Assembly: GCA_044370475.1 (NCBI GenBank)
Contig: JBILVK010000001.1
Coordinates: 90,503-154,502, forward strand
Direction of reading: 5' to 3'
Length of the DNA: 64,000 nucleotides
Source of the DNA: B1 sp044370475
GTDB taxonomy: Bacteria; Bacteroidota; Bacteroidia; UKL13-3
Numbering within the stretch: the stretch's first letter is position 1; each line of letters opens with the position of its first letter. Below, in pieces: positions 25,745-35,178 of this stretch. The notes beneath the pieces were generated by a model that did no database searches, was not told where the DNA came from, and saw only the letters and a list, made by a program, of their open reading frames with translations. A program made the position numbers and the translations under genes.

Positions 25745-26260
25745 TTATTCACTCTCCTCATCAATGGGCTTAAATACGGGTACAATTTCTTCACCTGCAC
25801 AATTGATTTTCCCTTCCAAACGTTTAATTCTAACTTTAGCTTCACCCTTAATGTTAAAAGCGCCAATTTCATCATAAATGAGTGGAGTTATCTCCTCACC
25901 TTTATTATTTATAACCCCAAATTGGTTTTTGATTTTTACATAGGCAAGTCCATTTTTAAATGGCCCAATATAATCGTACTTTATTGGAATTACCTCCTCG
26001 TCGCTGATGTTAATGTACCCAAATTTCTTATCAATCATTGCCTTGGCCACCCCATTTACAAAATCGCCAATAGCATGGTACCGGCACTTAATAAATTCCT
26101 CCCCCTGCTGATTGATAAATCCAACTTGGTTTCCAATATAAACTTTGGCCATCCCATTTTTAAAAGGATCAATCTTATCGTACCCCTTCCCTTTCATACC
26201 TAAAAGAGTAGGTAGGATTAGGAATATAAAAACAATTTTGAATATTTTACTCAATATCAA
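25745..26260 (-). CDS. Secreted WG-repeat protein
   Basis: 171 residues with a hydrophobic leader (residues 5-22) and four WG-type repeats: each carries a YDxIxxFxNGxAKV-like strand pair and then a GxINxxGEE turn. WG repeats form beta structures and are common in secreted Bacteroidota proteins of unknown role. The start appears to be TTG (26258-26260); the first ATG would remove the leader. A 75-bp AT-rich gap separates it from the M6 protease region on the other strand. Confidence 0.75.
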   Translation of the reverse strand: MILSKIFKIVFIFLILPTLLGMKGKGYDKIDPFKNGMAKVYIGNQVGFINQQGEEFIKCRYHAIGDFVNGVAKAMIDKKFGYINISDEEVIPIKYDYIGPFKNGLAYVKIKNQFGVINNKGEEITPLIYDEIGAFNIKGEAKVRIKRLEGKINCAGEEIVPVFKPIDEESE

Positions 26261-26413
26261 ATTATTATAAAAACAAATGTAAATAGAAATTCAAACATAT
26301 ACATAATATAATTGTCATATAAAATGATTTAAGCTGTGGATTGTACAATGAATAAGGCAGTAATTGCATTTTTCCACATAATTACTAACTTGCCAGACTA
26401 TCAAAACACAGAA

Positions 26414-28762
26414 ATGCAGGTCTACAAATTAATTTTATCAACTATCTTTTTTACCCTAAGCAGTATTGCCTTTGCCCAAAATACCAGGAGCAATTGCCCG
26501 GTAAAAGAAGAAACATTTAACAGGTTAAATCCAGACGGAAGCTCAATATCGGTAAGGGTTATGGGCAATGAAATGCTTCAATATTTTGAAACACTAAATG
26601 GTCAAACCCTGATAGAAAATCAAGACGGTTATTTAGAATTTGCAAAATTAGACCTGAACCAAAATATGGTTGCATCAGGAATTGTTGCCAGGAACAATAT
26701 TACACCCCAATTGAAGGATATTCCCACCCATTTGAGGTATAGTAGCAATCAAATTGCTATACTTGAAGCGTCATTTTATCAAATAAATCAAGTAAGTAGG
26801 AAAAAAGCTGGCGGCAAACCCTTTCCTTCAACCGGAAAGCGAAAAGCATTAACTTTATTAATTCAATATCCTGATTTACCTGCCACCCTGCCAAAATCAA
26901 ACTTCGACTCGATGATGGTAAAAAAGAATTACAATGGTACCGGATCTTTTAAAGATTACTATTTAAAAAGCTCTTTTGGACAACTTGAGCTCGAGGTAGA
27001 TGTTTTTGGTTGGTATACCGCCGAAAGCGGCTATGTAAATTATGGAAAATCTTCGCCTAACTATAACTATAATGTAGGAACACTCATTGAGCGCGCTGTT
27101 TTAGCTGCTGATTCTGCTGGCGTAGATTTTTCTCAATACGATAACGATAAAGATGGTTATGTAGATGGAATCATTATTATGCATGCAGGTATTGGAGCAG
27201 AGGAACAAAGTGCACCTAGTGCAAACAATCATATTTGGAGTCATCGATATAACCTTGCCTATTCTGTGGGAGCTGTTTTGGTTGATGGAGTTTACGTGGA
27301 TTCTTATGGCATCTTTCCAGAAAAAAGGTACAACGGCGGTGCATACTCTCAAGTTGGAATTGGCGTTTTAACCCATGAATTTGGTCACCTACTTGATATC
27401 CCAGATTTATATTCCACACAAAACCGTGGAGAAGGTGCCGGAAATTTTGCGAATATGGCAGGCGGACCTTGGCTTAACAGCGAAAAAACACCCTGTATGC
27501 ATGATGCATGGACCAGAATTGCCCTAAAATGGGCTGAACCTACCCTCATTAATGTGAACGGAATTTATACCATTCCAAAAAGTTTAGTAGACAGTAATTT
27601 TTGCTTTCGCATAAACACCTCAGTGGCTAATGAGTATTTTTTGATTGAAAACAGACAGAAAAAAGGTTTCGACCAATATTTGCCTGGAAGAGGACTAGCC
27701 ATTTGGCATATTAACACCAATAGGGCAAAATTGCTTTCTGCAAGTAGTGGTAACAATGTAAACAATGATACTACCTCTTATGGCGTTGGACTTAAACAGG
27801 CAGATGGAAGAAGGGATTTGGAAAAGGCAACCAATAGAGGCGACGGTGGTGATTTGTTTCCTGGTAGTACTACTAATAGAAACTTCAATAGTTATTCAAC
27901 TCCTAATTCTGCCTTACACTATAAGGTTGGAGGCGTGAGACAAGCATCAAATTTAACCATTAGCAATATTACACAGAATGCAGATAGCTCAATAAGCTTT
28001 ACACTTGGCAACTCTCCTACTGCTGCATTTGATGCAGTTCCTTCGAAAGGATGTGCCCCGCTCGACGTAAAACTTAATAACATTTCCTCCTTTGCAAGTA
28101 AGTATAAGTGGCAATTTCATGATGGTTCTCAAACTGCAAATTTAAATACGGATAAACGATTTGAGGAAGCAGGCACCTACCCTGTAACCTTGTATGTTTT
28201 AGATTCAAATAACAACATCATTGACTCTAATAGGCAAGAAATAATTGTTGAAAGTTCACCTGTTTCTAGTTTTACAATGACCCGTTTGGATAGCAATCAA
28301 TTTGAATTCAAAAACACTTCATCAGGTGCATTATATGGCATGTGGAAATTTGGTTCGAACCAAAGCTCAACTGCTAATGAACTTATATATAAAAACACTG
28401 GCTCTGCAGACATTCCTTACAGCCTAATTGCATTTTCACAGAATCAATGCACAGACACAGCCTATGGAATCATGTCGTATTGGCCTTTAGGAATTGCCCT
28501 GAATAGAGAATTGGGTAATGTTGAGGTTTTTCCTAATCCGTTTCACCAGAATTTAAACCTCGAAATATCCCTACAGAAAAGAAGTGAAGTGAGCATTCAA
28601 TTGATAGATTTAAATGGAAAAACCTTGTTAACAGAATCCAAGGTTTTAGACCATGGTACTCATAAAATGATTATACCAAGAAATGAGCTATCTCCAGGTG
28701 TCTATATCCTAAGCATAACTGCAGATAATTTTAATAAAATTTTAAGGGTTTCGGCCCAATAA
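26414..28762 (+). CDS. Secreted M6 family metalloprotease, T9SS substrate
   Basis: The chosen ATG at 26414 gives 782 residues with a signal peptide (cleavage after IAFAQ). The zinc site HEFGHLLDIPDLY lies near 320-332, the extended HExxHxxxxxD-like motif of M6 (immune inhibitor A type) peptidases, followed by MAGGPW. A PKD-like beta domain covers about 535-620. The last 75 residues are a T9SS type A sorting domain (VEVFPNPFHQNLNLEI, then SPGVYILSI). It is probably an extracellular protease released via T9SS. A GTG upstream start is unlikely. Confidence 0.9.
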   Translation: MQVYKLILSTIFFTLSSIAFAQNTRSNCPVKEETFNRLNPDGSSISVRVMGNEMLQYFETLNGQTLIENQDGYLEFAKLDLNQNMVASGIVARNNITPQLKDIPTHLRYSSNQIAILEASFYQINQVSRKKAGGKPFPSTGKRKALTLLIQYPDLPATLPKSNFDSMMVKKNYNGTGSFKDYYLKSSFGQLELEVDVFGWYTAESGYVNYGKSSPNYNYNVGTLIERAVLAADSAGVDFSQYDNDKDGYVDGIIIMHAGIGAEEQSAPSANNHIWSHRYNLAYSVGAVLVDGVYVDSYGIFPEKRYNGGAYSQVGIGVLTHEFGHLLDIPDLYSTQNRGEGAGNFANMAGGPWLNSEKTPCMHDAWTRIALKWAEPTLINVNGIYTIPKSLVDSNFCFRINTSVANEYFLIENRQKKGFDQYLPGRGLAIWHINTNRAKLLSASSGNNVNNDTTSYGVGLKQADGRRDLEKATNRGDGGDLFPGSTTNRNFNSYSTPNSALHYKVGGVRQASNLTISNITQNADSSISFTLGNSPTAAFDAVPSKGCAPLDVKLNNISSFASKYKWQFHDGSQTANLNTDKRFEEAGTYPVTLYVLDSNNNIIDSNRQEIIVESSPVSSFTMTRLDSNQFEFKNTSSGALYGMWKFGSNQSSTANELIYKNTGSADIPYSLIAFSQNQCTDTAYGIMSYWPLGIALNRELGNVEVFPNPFHQNLNLEISLQKRSEVSIQLIDLNGKTLLTESKVLDHGTHKMIIPRNELSPGVYILSITADNFNKILRVSAQ
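28352..28361. repeat. Dispersed palindrome GGTTCGAACC (copy 7)
   Basis: The core of the 16-bp perfect palindrome TTTGGTTCGAACCAAA. It is read as GSN in the M6 protease gene, between the PKD and sorting domains. Confidence 0.75.
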
Positions 28763-28765
28763 GTT

Positions 28766-29464
28766 ATGGTAAATTGCGAGTCCTATTTTCAAAGTGTGCT
28801 TCACTTATTATATCCTCACCTTTGCGTGAGTTGTAATAAGAATCTTTTGGAAGGGGAGAGATATTTGTGTCTGGGTTGCCAATTTGTATTGCCAGAAACC
28901 AATAATCACCTTACCAAAGAGAATGAAGTTGAAAAAACATTGTGGGGTAGGATACCATTTGAAAGGGCCTTTTCGTTTCTTTTTTTCAACCAGCATGGAA
29001 TGACTCAAAAGTTGCTACATGAGTTAAAATATAAGGGAAATGAAGAATTGGCGGTTTTCTTAGGAGAAATATATGCAGAGAGAATTAAAAAAACTATTGA
29101 AAATCATGGAATAGATGCAATAGTTGCCATTCCTTTGCATAGTAGTAGATTAAAAAAAAGGGGGTATAACCAGAGTTTGGCTTTTGCAAACGGGATTTCC
29201 AATCTCTTGCAAATTGAAAACTTAAGCGATGCATTGGTTCGAACCAAAGCAACAGATACCCAAACAAAAAAATCTAGAACCGAAAGATGGGAAAATGTTT
29301 CTTCCATTTTTAAGGTTGAAGATACCAGCAGATTCGCCAATAGGCATGTCTTATTGGTTGATGATGTGATAACAACTGGGGCAACAATAGAAAGTTGTGC
29401 CAAAGAAATAATTAAAAGCAGCAATTGCACAATAAGCATTGCGAGTATAGCCTTTGCTGCTTAA
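28766..29464 (+). CDS. comF: ComF family phosphoribosyltransferase-like protein
   Basis: 232 residues. An N-terminal zinc finger, CVSCNKNL...CLGCQ (about 15-37), precedes a PRTase domain with the PRPP loop VLLVDDVITTGATIESC near 195-211. ComF/GntX proteins are needed for late steps of natural DNA uptake in several bacteria. It starts 3 bp after the protease stop. It carries one of the dispersed palindromes, read as VRT. The family is sure; a role in competence here is inference. Confidence 0.9.
   Translation: MVNCESYFQSVLHLLYPHLCVSCNKNLLEGERYLCLGCQFVLPETNNHLTKENEVEKTLWGRIPFERAFSFLFFNQHGMTQKLLHELKYKGNEELAVFLGEIYAERIKKTIENHGIDAIVAIPLHSSRLKKRGYNQSLAFANGISNLLQIENLSDALVRTKATDTQTKKSRTERWENVSSIFKVEDTSRFANRHVLLVDDVITTGATIESCAKEIIKSSNCTISIASIAFAA
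29236..29245. repeat. Dispersed palindrome GGTTCGAACC (copy 8)
   Basis: It shares the 17-bp string TTGGTTCGAACCAAAGC with copy 7, 884 bp away, but is read in another codon phase (VRT) in comF. Confidence 0.75.
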
Positions 29465-29513
29465 CTTTGTTAACTTGTTTATTTGCCTTGAAACTCATTC
29501 CTACCCAAAAAAA

Positions 29514-30980
29514 ATGAAAAAGTATTTCTATTTAATTATCATATTGGGGATTGGGTTTAAACCTTTGTTTGCGCAGTTTCAAACGGGCCTAAATTCTAGT
29601 AACTACGCAGGTATAATGGGAGTCACTATTAATCCTGCAGCCACAAATTACCTGAATAATGGAACAGATTTCCTATTGTTCCAATACAATACATCTATCC
29701 TCAACAATGGCTATTATATGGATCCTAAGCCAATTACTTCCTTAATAAAGCCTGAAATTTTTAAAGCCTTTGGGTCAAATGCAGAAAATGGAGGTGAGAG
29801 TGTGAACGAAACCTTTGATAGGGTATTTAACTTAAGAAGAAGTCTAAAGGATAAAAATTACATTTTTGCGGATGCAACCATAAACGGACCATCAATTTTA
29901 ATTAATCAAGGTAGACATTCTTTTGGACTTTTAACCGCTTTTAAAACCACTTCTGGTACTGTGAATATGCCAAAAGAAATGGCCATTTTCTTGCTAAAAG
30001 GAGCCTCAGCAGATGAGCTTCTAGGCAAATCATTTGAATTAAATAAAGTTACTTCTGGCACTTTGGTTTATACAGATATTGCTTTTAATTATTCATACGA
30101 AATACTAGATACTTACAAAGCCAAACATAGATTAGGCTTTACTGCTCACTACTTAAATGGAATTAATTCCATTGTTTTTGAAGACTTGGGGAAAACCAAA
30201 TGGTCTTATATTGGAGATTCAACCTTGTTTATGGAGAACGGAAATTTTGTTTATAATTATGCAGCTACCAAAACTTCAGAATTGGGTGAGCTTTTAGAAT
30301 CAAGGGGGAAAGGTTTTGCGTTCGACATAGGATATACTTACCTTAGAAAAAAGAAATCCAGACCAACAAGAATCACCGTTTGTCCTAATATTAGATTTGG
30401 TGGAAAAATAAGAGAATACCAAGATTACAAATGGAGAATGGGTGTTTCATTAATGGATATTGGTTTCATAAAATTCAATAATCAAACCGTATCTACCAAA
30501 TATGAAAATACATATGGTCCTTCAAAAAACTTGGATCAAGCTCTTTATTTGGGTGTTTTTGCCCTCGATCGCGAACTAAGGTACAATTACTCTGGAAACC
30601 CTGGAACAACCTTTACATTAGAAGACAATTTCACAAATTATACAGCAACAAGAATCAATTTCCAGTTCGATTATAATTTTAAATACAATATTTATTTTAA
30701 CCTTTCTGGCTCCCAAAGGGTAACTATTCCGAACACCATCATGCTTCACGCTCCAAACATTCTTAGCCTCTCTGCTAGGTACGAAAAACAAATGTTTGAA
30801 ATAGGTTTACCCATAAGTTTAATAGAGTACCAATATCCTGTAATGGGTCTAAATTTTAGATATGGCCCGTTTTATATGGGTACCAATCACTTTCTAGAAA
30901 TGGTTGGTATTAGAAAAATAAAAGGAGTGGACATATTTTTAGGTATTAAAATGAATTTATCAAACTTCAGAGGAGTTTAA
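29514..30980 (+). CDS. DUF5723 outer-membrane-like protein
   Basis: The ATG at 29514 gives 488 residues with a signal peptide ending at LFAQ. The mature start FQTGLNSSNYAGIMGVTINPA and the later aromatic, alternating strands fit DUF5723, a PorP/SprF-like beta-barrel family found in Bacteroidota. The upstream in-frame start (29454) would overlap comF. The function is unknown; barrel placement in the outer membrane is inferred. Confidence 0.8.
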   Translation: MKKYFYLIIILGIGFKPLFAQFQTGLNSSNYAGIMGVTINPAATNYLNNGTDFLLFQYNTSILNNGYYMDPKPITSLIKPEIFKAFGSNAENGGESVNETFDRVFNLRRSLKDKNYIFADATINGPSILINQGRHSFGLLTAFKTTSGTVNMPKEMAIFLLKGASADELLGKSFELNKVTSGTLVYTDIAFNYSYEILDTYKAKHRLGFTAHYLNGINSIVFEDLGKTKWSYIGDSTLFMENGNFVYNYAATKTSELGELLESRGKGFAFDIGYTYLRKKKSRPTRITVCPNIRFGGKIREYQDYKWRMGVSLMDIGFIKFNNQTVSTKYENTYGPSKNLDQALYLGVFALDRELRYNYSGNPGTTFTLEDNFTNYTATRINFQFDYNFKYNIYFNLSGSQRVTIPNTIMLHAPNILSLSARYEKQMFEIGLPISLIEYQYPVMGLNFRYGPFYMGTNHFLEMVGIRKIKGVDIFLGIKMNLSNFRGV

Positions 30981-30984
30981 TAAA

Positions 30985-31569
30985 TTACTTAATAAGCTGA
31001 GTTATTTCGTTACTCATTGGTTCTGTTGAAGATCCAAAATATTTAACCCATTTGCCGTTTTGATCAATAAGGATTTTATTGAAATTCCATTTGATGGTAA
31101 CATCTTCTGCTCCATTGAATTCCTTTAGGGTTAACCATTTATAAATTGGATGCGCATTAGCACCCTTAACATCTATCTTCTCGCTTAGTATAAAGGTAAC
31201 ACCATACTTCTTTTCGCAAAAGGTTTTAATTTCTTCCGCAGTTCCTGGCTCTTGCCCTAAAAATTGATTGCAAGGAAAACCTATCACCACCAATTTATTA
31301 CCATACTTTTTTGAAAGTTCTTGCAAACCAGCATACTGTTTTGTGTATCCACACTCACTGGCTACATTCACACACAATACATACTTTCCCTTAAAATCCT
31401 TCATAGAGATGGTAGACTTGCCATCTAAAGAATTTATCTTCAAATCATAAAATGATTTGTATGCTTCCATTCCTACTTTTTTCATTTTAGTCGCATTAGC
31501 CTCTGATAAGCTATAAATTAAAACCCCAGTAAAGGCTAAAAAAAAGATGGTATAAAAGTATTTTTTCAT
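30985..31569 (-). CDS. Glutathione peroxidase family protein
   Basis: 194 residues with an N-terminal hydrophobic signal or anchor and the thioredoxin-fold peroxidase motifs: the redox NVASECGYTKQY near 70 (Cys in place of Sec), GFPCNQFLGQEPG near 97, and WNFNKILID near 160. Together these supply the Cys-Gln-Trp-Asn tetrad. It reduces peroxides, most likely with thioredoxin as electron donor. The signal segment puts it in the periplasm or membrane. It converges with the DUF5723 gene, 4 bp apart. Confidence 0.9.
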   Translation of the reverse strand: MKKYFYTIFFLAFTGVLIYSLSEANATKMKKVGMEAYKSFYDLKINSLDGKSTISMKDFKGKYVLCVNVASECGYTKQYAGLQELSKKYGNKLVVIGFPCNQFLGQEPGTAEEIKTFCEKKYGVTFILSEKIDVKGANAHPIYKWLTLKEFNGAEDVTIKWNFNKILIDQNGKWVKYFGSSTEPMSNEITQLIK

Positions 31570-31647
31570 TCGTTTGGGTTATTGTATTTCTCTGAGAGCA
31601 ATTTGTCAATTAAAATTCAATTAAACAAGTTCGTTATAAATCAAAAA

Positions 31648-32490
31648 TTAAATTTTTTGTAAAAAATCCCTTACTTCTTCCATTTGCCATTGAGGCGTAG
31701 AAGTGGCACCACAAATACCTACAGTATCCCCCTCATTAAACCAAGTAGCATCAATTTCTTCTTTGCTGCTTACAAAGAAAGTATTTGGATTATTTTCCTT
31801 ACAAACATCAAAAAGCACCTTTCCATTGCTAGATTTTAATCCTGCCACAAAAACAACTTTATTGAAACGCTTTGCAAAATCTCTTAATTGAATATCTCTA
31901 TTGCTTACCTGTCTGCACAAAGTATCATTAAAATTAACTTCTATTCCTTGATTCTCTAATTTTTCCTTCAAGGCATATAAATTCTTGGTTCTTTTAGTGG
32001 TCTGACTAAACAACTGGATCTTTTTAGGTAATTCATAATTGTTTAACTCGTCAAAAGATTCAATAACAATAGCCTCACCACCTGTTTGCCCTACTAAACC
32101 CTTTACTTCGGCATGCCCATGCTTTCCATATATAAGAATTTTTTCATCACGATTATAGGCATCTCTCACGCGGTGTTGCAGTTTTAAAACCACAGGACAA
32201 CTGGCATCAACCAACTCAATGCCATTTTCCATGGCCAACTTATAAGTCTCAGGTGGCTCACCATGCGCTCTAATTAAAACTTTGGTATCTCTCAGTTCAT
32301 TAAACCTATCGTGGTCTATTATTTCTAGCCCCTTTGCCCTTAATCTGGCCACTTCCTCATCATTGTGAACTATATCACCCAAACAATACAAATGACCATC
32401 TTCATCTAAAATATCTTCTGCCATTTGAATAGCAAATACTACCCCAAAACAAAAGCCCGAATTATTGTCTATTTCTACTGTTAAATTCAT
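31648..32490 (-). CDS. ispH: 4-Hydroxy-3-methylbut-2-enyl diphosphate reductase
   Basis: A 280-residue [4Fe-4S] enzyme of the DXP isoprenoid pathway, making IPP and DMAPP from HMBPP. The three iron ligands are visible: GFCFGVV (Cys13), DASCPVV (near 96) and TLCRQVSNRD (near 190). The active-site histidine/glutamate block HGHAEVKG is near 125. The pathway's first enzyme, dxs, is also in the window (53.2-55.2 kb), so isoprenoids come from pyruvate and glyceraldehyde-3-phosphate. Confidence 0.96.
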   Translation of the reverse strand: MNLTVEIDNNSGFCFGVVFAIQMAEDILDEDGHLYCLGDIVHNDEEVARLRAKGLEIIDHDRFNELRDTKVLIRAHGEPPETYKLAMENGIELVDASCPVVLKLQHRVRDAYNRDEKILIYGKHGHAEVKGLVGQTGGEAIVIESFDELNNYELPKKIQLFSQTTKRTKNLYALKEKLENQGIEVNFNDTLCRQVSNRDIQLRDFAKRFNKVVFVAGLKSSNGKVLFDVCKENNPNTFFVSSKEEIDATWFNEGDTVGICGATSTPQWQMEEVRDFLQKI

Positions 32491-32646
32491 AGTGATACAA
32501 AGATAAGGAATCTCAATAATTCCTATCCCTTATAACGTAGTTTCATTAATTTTGTTTGTCTGAACCAATAACTCATTCAAAATAATTTTTGACAGTAAAC
32601 TCAATTGTCATTAAAACAAAGCACACCAATAAAGGTTTATAAAGAC

Positions 32647-33087
32647 ATGACAACCGAAAACAAAATGCTCGATGAAGATGGAAGCTACATTGGCCCTGCA
32701 AGTTTATCCCCAATTCCTTTAAACCTAGGTTCACCAGTAATTAAACCTCAAGATAAAGGCATGATAAGGGCAAATGCGGTAGAAGCAATGCACCACTATG
32801 CCAACCAAGAAATGGCTATGTTAAAGAAACAAGCCGATTTAATCATGGAACAGGTTAGAGAAATTGAAAACAGGCTAAAAGTATCAGAACGAATTTATGA
32901 ATCTGACATGCGCTTTCAACCTGTTATTGGCCAAACATACCACCTGTACGAAAAAGACGACCATTACAAAATGTCGCTTATTGGTCCGCAAGAATGGGGA
33001 CAAAGCAAAGCAATGGGGAATTTTGTAGCAACGGTAAAGCTTCTAGGAGACCACAGCTGGGACCTAATATCAAAAGCTACGGCCTAA
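32647..33087 (+). CDS. DUF2452 family protein
   Basis: The chosen start is the ATG at 32647 (146 residues); a TTG 14 codons upstream is also open. It has a coiled-coil-like helical middle (MLKKQADLIMEQVREIENRL) and the family's FQPVIGQTYHLYEK...SLIGPQEWG block near 95-120. Cytoplasmic, function unknown. Its TAA overlaps the TAG of the convergent PD40 gene through a shared CTAA. Confidence 0.8.
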   Translation: MTTENKMLDEDGSYIGPASLSPIPLNLGSPVIKPQDKGMIRANAVEAMHHYANQEMAMLKKQADLIMEQVREIENRLKVSERIYESDMRFQPVIGQTYHLYEKDDHYKMSLIGPQEWGQSKAMGNFVATVKLLGDHSWDLISKATA

Positions 33088-34127
33088 TCCTTCCATTCGG
33101 CCACAAACAAGTTAGTATCTCTTGTTCCGCCATTGTTACGGTTGCTCGAGAAAATTAACTTTTTGCCATCCGGCGAAAACATAGGAAAAGCATTAAACAA
33201 ACTTGTTTGAGTTACTCTTTCCAAGCCTGTTCCATCCACATTTATGAGGTACAATTGAAAATCATAGCCCTTCTCACTGTGATGGTTTGAACTAAAAATA
33301 ATCTTGTTTGAAGATGGGTGATAAAACGGAGCCCAATTAGCCTTTCCTAACTGTGTAACTTGTTTTAAATCGCTACCATCTATATTACAAGTGTAAATCT
33401 CCATATTGGTTGGCGCAACCAATCCTTTAGACAATAAATCCTTATAATCTGCTACCTCAGCCTCAGCTGTTGGCCTAGAAGCCCTAAAAACCAATTTGGT
33501 TCCATCTGGAGAAAAGAATGCTCCACCATCATACCCCAAACCAAATGTAATTTGCTTCACATTCTTTCCATCAATATCCATGAGGTATAAATCCAAATCT
33601 CCATTTCTAGTACTTGTAAATACAATCTTATCGCCTTTTGGACTTACTGTTGCCTCCGCATCATAGCCAGGCTCATTGGTTAATTGCTTAATTATTTTTC
33701 CTTTTTCATTCGAAATAAAAATATCAAACTCAGGATAAATTGCCCATAAATACCTCTTAGAAGGTGGCGGGTCGGCAGGACAATTTTTATTAGCATGGTG
33801 GGTGGAAGCAAACAAAATATCCTTGTTATTTGGCATATAATAACTACAAGTAGTTCTACCTCCTCCAGTACTAATCAATTGAGGGATTTTTGAAGTATCG
33901 TTATTTTTCCTCAAATCCATCATAAAAATCTGATCACAACTTAATCCCCACTTCTTGTTATTACTTTGGAAACTAATTTTATGATTATCGAAACTCCAAT
34001 AAGCTTCAGCGTTATCACCACCAAATGTTATTTGTTTAATGTTCTGTAAATGCGACTCATTGTTTTGAGCAAACAATGATGAAGTAAATAAAATTCCGAG
34101 TAAGAATAAAAATGATCTAGTTAACAT
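33084..34127 (-). CDS. Secreted TolB/PD40-type beta-propeller protein
   Basis: 347 residues with a signal peptide ending at LFAQ and at least five PD40 (WD40-like, TolB C-terminal) units: WSFDNHKISFQSN, SPKGDKIVFTSTRNG, SPDGTKLVFRAS, HPSSNKIIFSSN and SPDGKKLIFSSNRN. It is a six-bladed propeller of the periplasm or cell surface. It is last in the operon after two HmuY-like genes and a TonB receptor, so it may help capture the same ligand. The binding partner is unknown. Confidence 0.8.
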   Translation of the reverse strand: MLTRSFLFLLGILFTSSLFAQNNESHLQNIKQITFGGDNAEAYWSFDNHKISFQSNNKKWGLSCDQIFMMDLRKNNDTSKIPQLISTGGGRTTCSYYMPNNKDILFASTHHANKNCPADPPPSKRYLWAIYPEFDIFISNEKGKIIKQLTNEPGYDAEATVSPKGDKIVFTSTRNGDLDLYLMDIDGKNVKQITFGLGYDGGAFFSPDGTKLVFRASRPTAEAEVADYKDLLSKGLVAPTNMEIYTCNIDGSDLKQVTQLGKANWAPFYHPSSNKIIFSSNHHSEKGYDFQLYLINVDGTGLERVTQTSLFNAFPMFSPDGKKLIFSSNRNNGGTRDTNLFVAEWKD

Positions 34128-34157
34128 AATTTATAATTATTTAATTGTAAAGTGAGT

Positions 34158-35168
34158 CTAATTTAATGGTGAAACTTCGAACCTAGGCGCACCTTTTACA
34201 CCTTGCTTGCTATAGTAATCTGTAAATCTTAATTTGTAATAAACAGGGTTTGGCCCTTGGCTTTTAAAAATATAGCTAACATACTTTCTGGTGGTATATC
34301 TTCCTTGGTTAAAATCGTATAACTTCCATTCAAAGCCTATCACATCCCTTTTATATTTATAAACCAAATTCTGTACTGATTTTTTATTGATGGATTCAAA
34401 TTTTAAAGTGCTATCAATTGCTACTGTTACTGTTTTCGGATTAATATGAATACCTGTAACCGTATACAATAAAGGAGGATTAAACTCATAATAAATCCAC
34501 CTGCATCTTAAAAAACAGAATTGCCAATCATTGTTATTGGGTTCGAAGTTTCTTGAAGAAAGGGTAGTAAAATCAAAATATACTTGATTCTTATAAGGTA
34601 CCTTTTCAATATCAACTACTTTTAACAAATGGCCAGATAAATCAGCAACTGAAATACCATATTGCCCTCCCATGGTTCTGCTTAACTTAAACTGAAAATA
34701 CCTGCCAGCAGGAGTGCTTTCGATGCCTCTATCGATGATATAGATGGAATCTAAACTTTTTCCATCAAACGGATTACACCAATTTCTTAATGCAATTGAA
34801 TCTCCACCGGAAGATTCATCCCAACGCCATTTAAGTTCATTGATATTTATGCTTTTTAGAAAATCTCTTTTACCCACAACAGAAATGAGCACCCCTTTTC
34901 CTCCATTTATCATGATACGATTTGCTTGAGGATTGCAATCAAATGCCAAATCCCATGATGCATTTTTAACACGAGACTTTTCTATGTTTGAATCCATAAA
35001 ATTAATGTAGACTTGGTCCTCATAATTTTCGCCAAGTGGTACTTGTAAAATAGAAATCGCATCTATGGGACGAGTAGGTAAAACTATTGCAGTCTCTTCC
35101 TTCTCACATGAAGTAAAGAACAAAGCAAATAGCAAACCAATCCATATTTTATTTAATAATTCTCTCAC
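34158..35168 (-). CDS. HmuY-like lipoprotein
   Basis: 336 residues with a lipobox (LLFALFFTSCEKE, Cys at about 21) and an HmuY-type fold: NASWDLAFDCNPQANRIMINGG near 67-88 and WQFCFLRCRWIYYEF near 210-225. HmuY of Porphyromonas is a heme-binding surface lipoprotein that feeds the TonB receptor HmuR. The start is GTG (35166-35168), 10 bp after the receptor stop. Which residues would bind iron in heme cannot be told here, so heme as ligand is inferred. Confidence 0.78.
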   Translation of the reverse strand: MRELLNKIWIGLLFALFFTSCEKEETAIVLPTRPIDAISILQVPLGENYEDQVYINFMDSNIEKSRVKNASWDLAFDCNPQANRIMINGGKGVLISVVGKRDFLKSININELKWRWDESSGGDSIALRNWCNPFDGKSLDSIYIIDRGIESTPAGRYFQFKLSRTMGGQYGISVADLSGHLLKVVDIEKVPYKNQVYFDFTTLSSRNFEPNNNDWQFCFLRCRWIYYEFNPPLLYTVTGIHINPKTVTVAIDSTLKFESINKKSVQNLVYKYKRDVIGFEWKLYDFNQGRYTTRKYVSYIFKSQGPNPVYYKLRFTDYYSKQGVKGAPRFEVSPLN

Positions 35169-35178
35169 ACCTTAAACA

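Noticed and set aside
28350..29250. GGTTCGAACC as the T-loop of a tRNA gene
   Set aside because: The string resembles the tRNA T-arm, but no acceptor or anticodon stem can be drawn around any copy, and the copies are inside clear protein genes.
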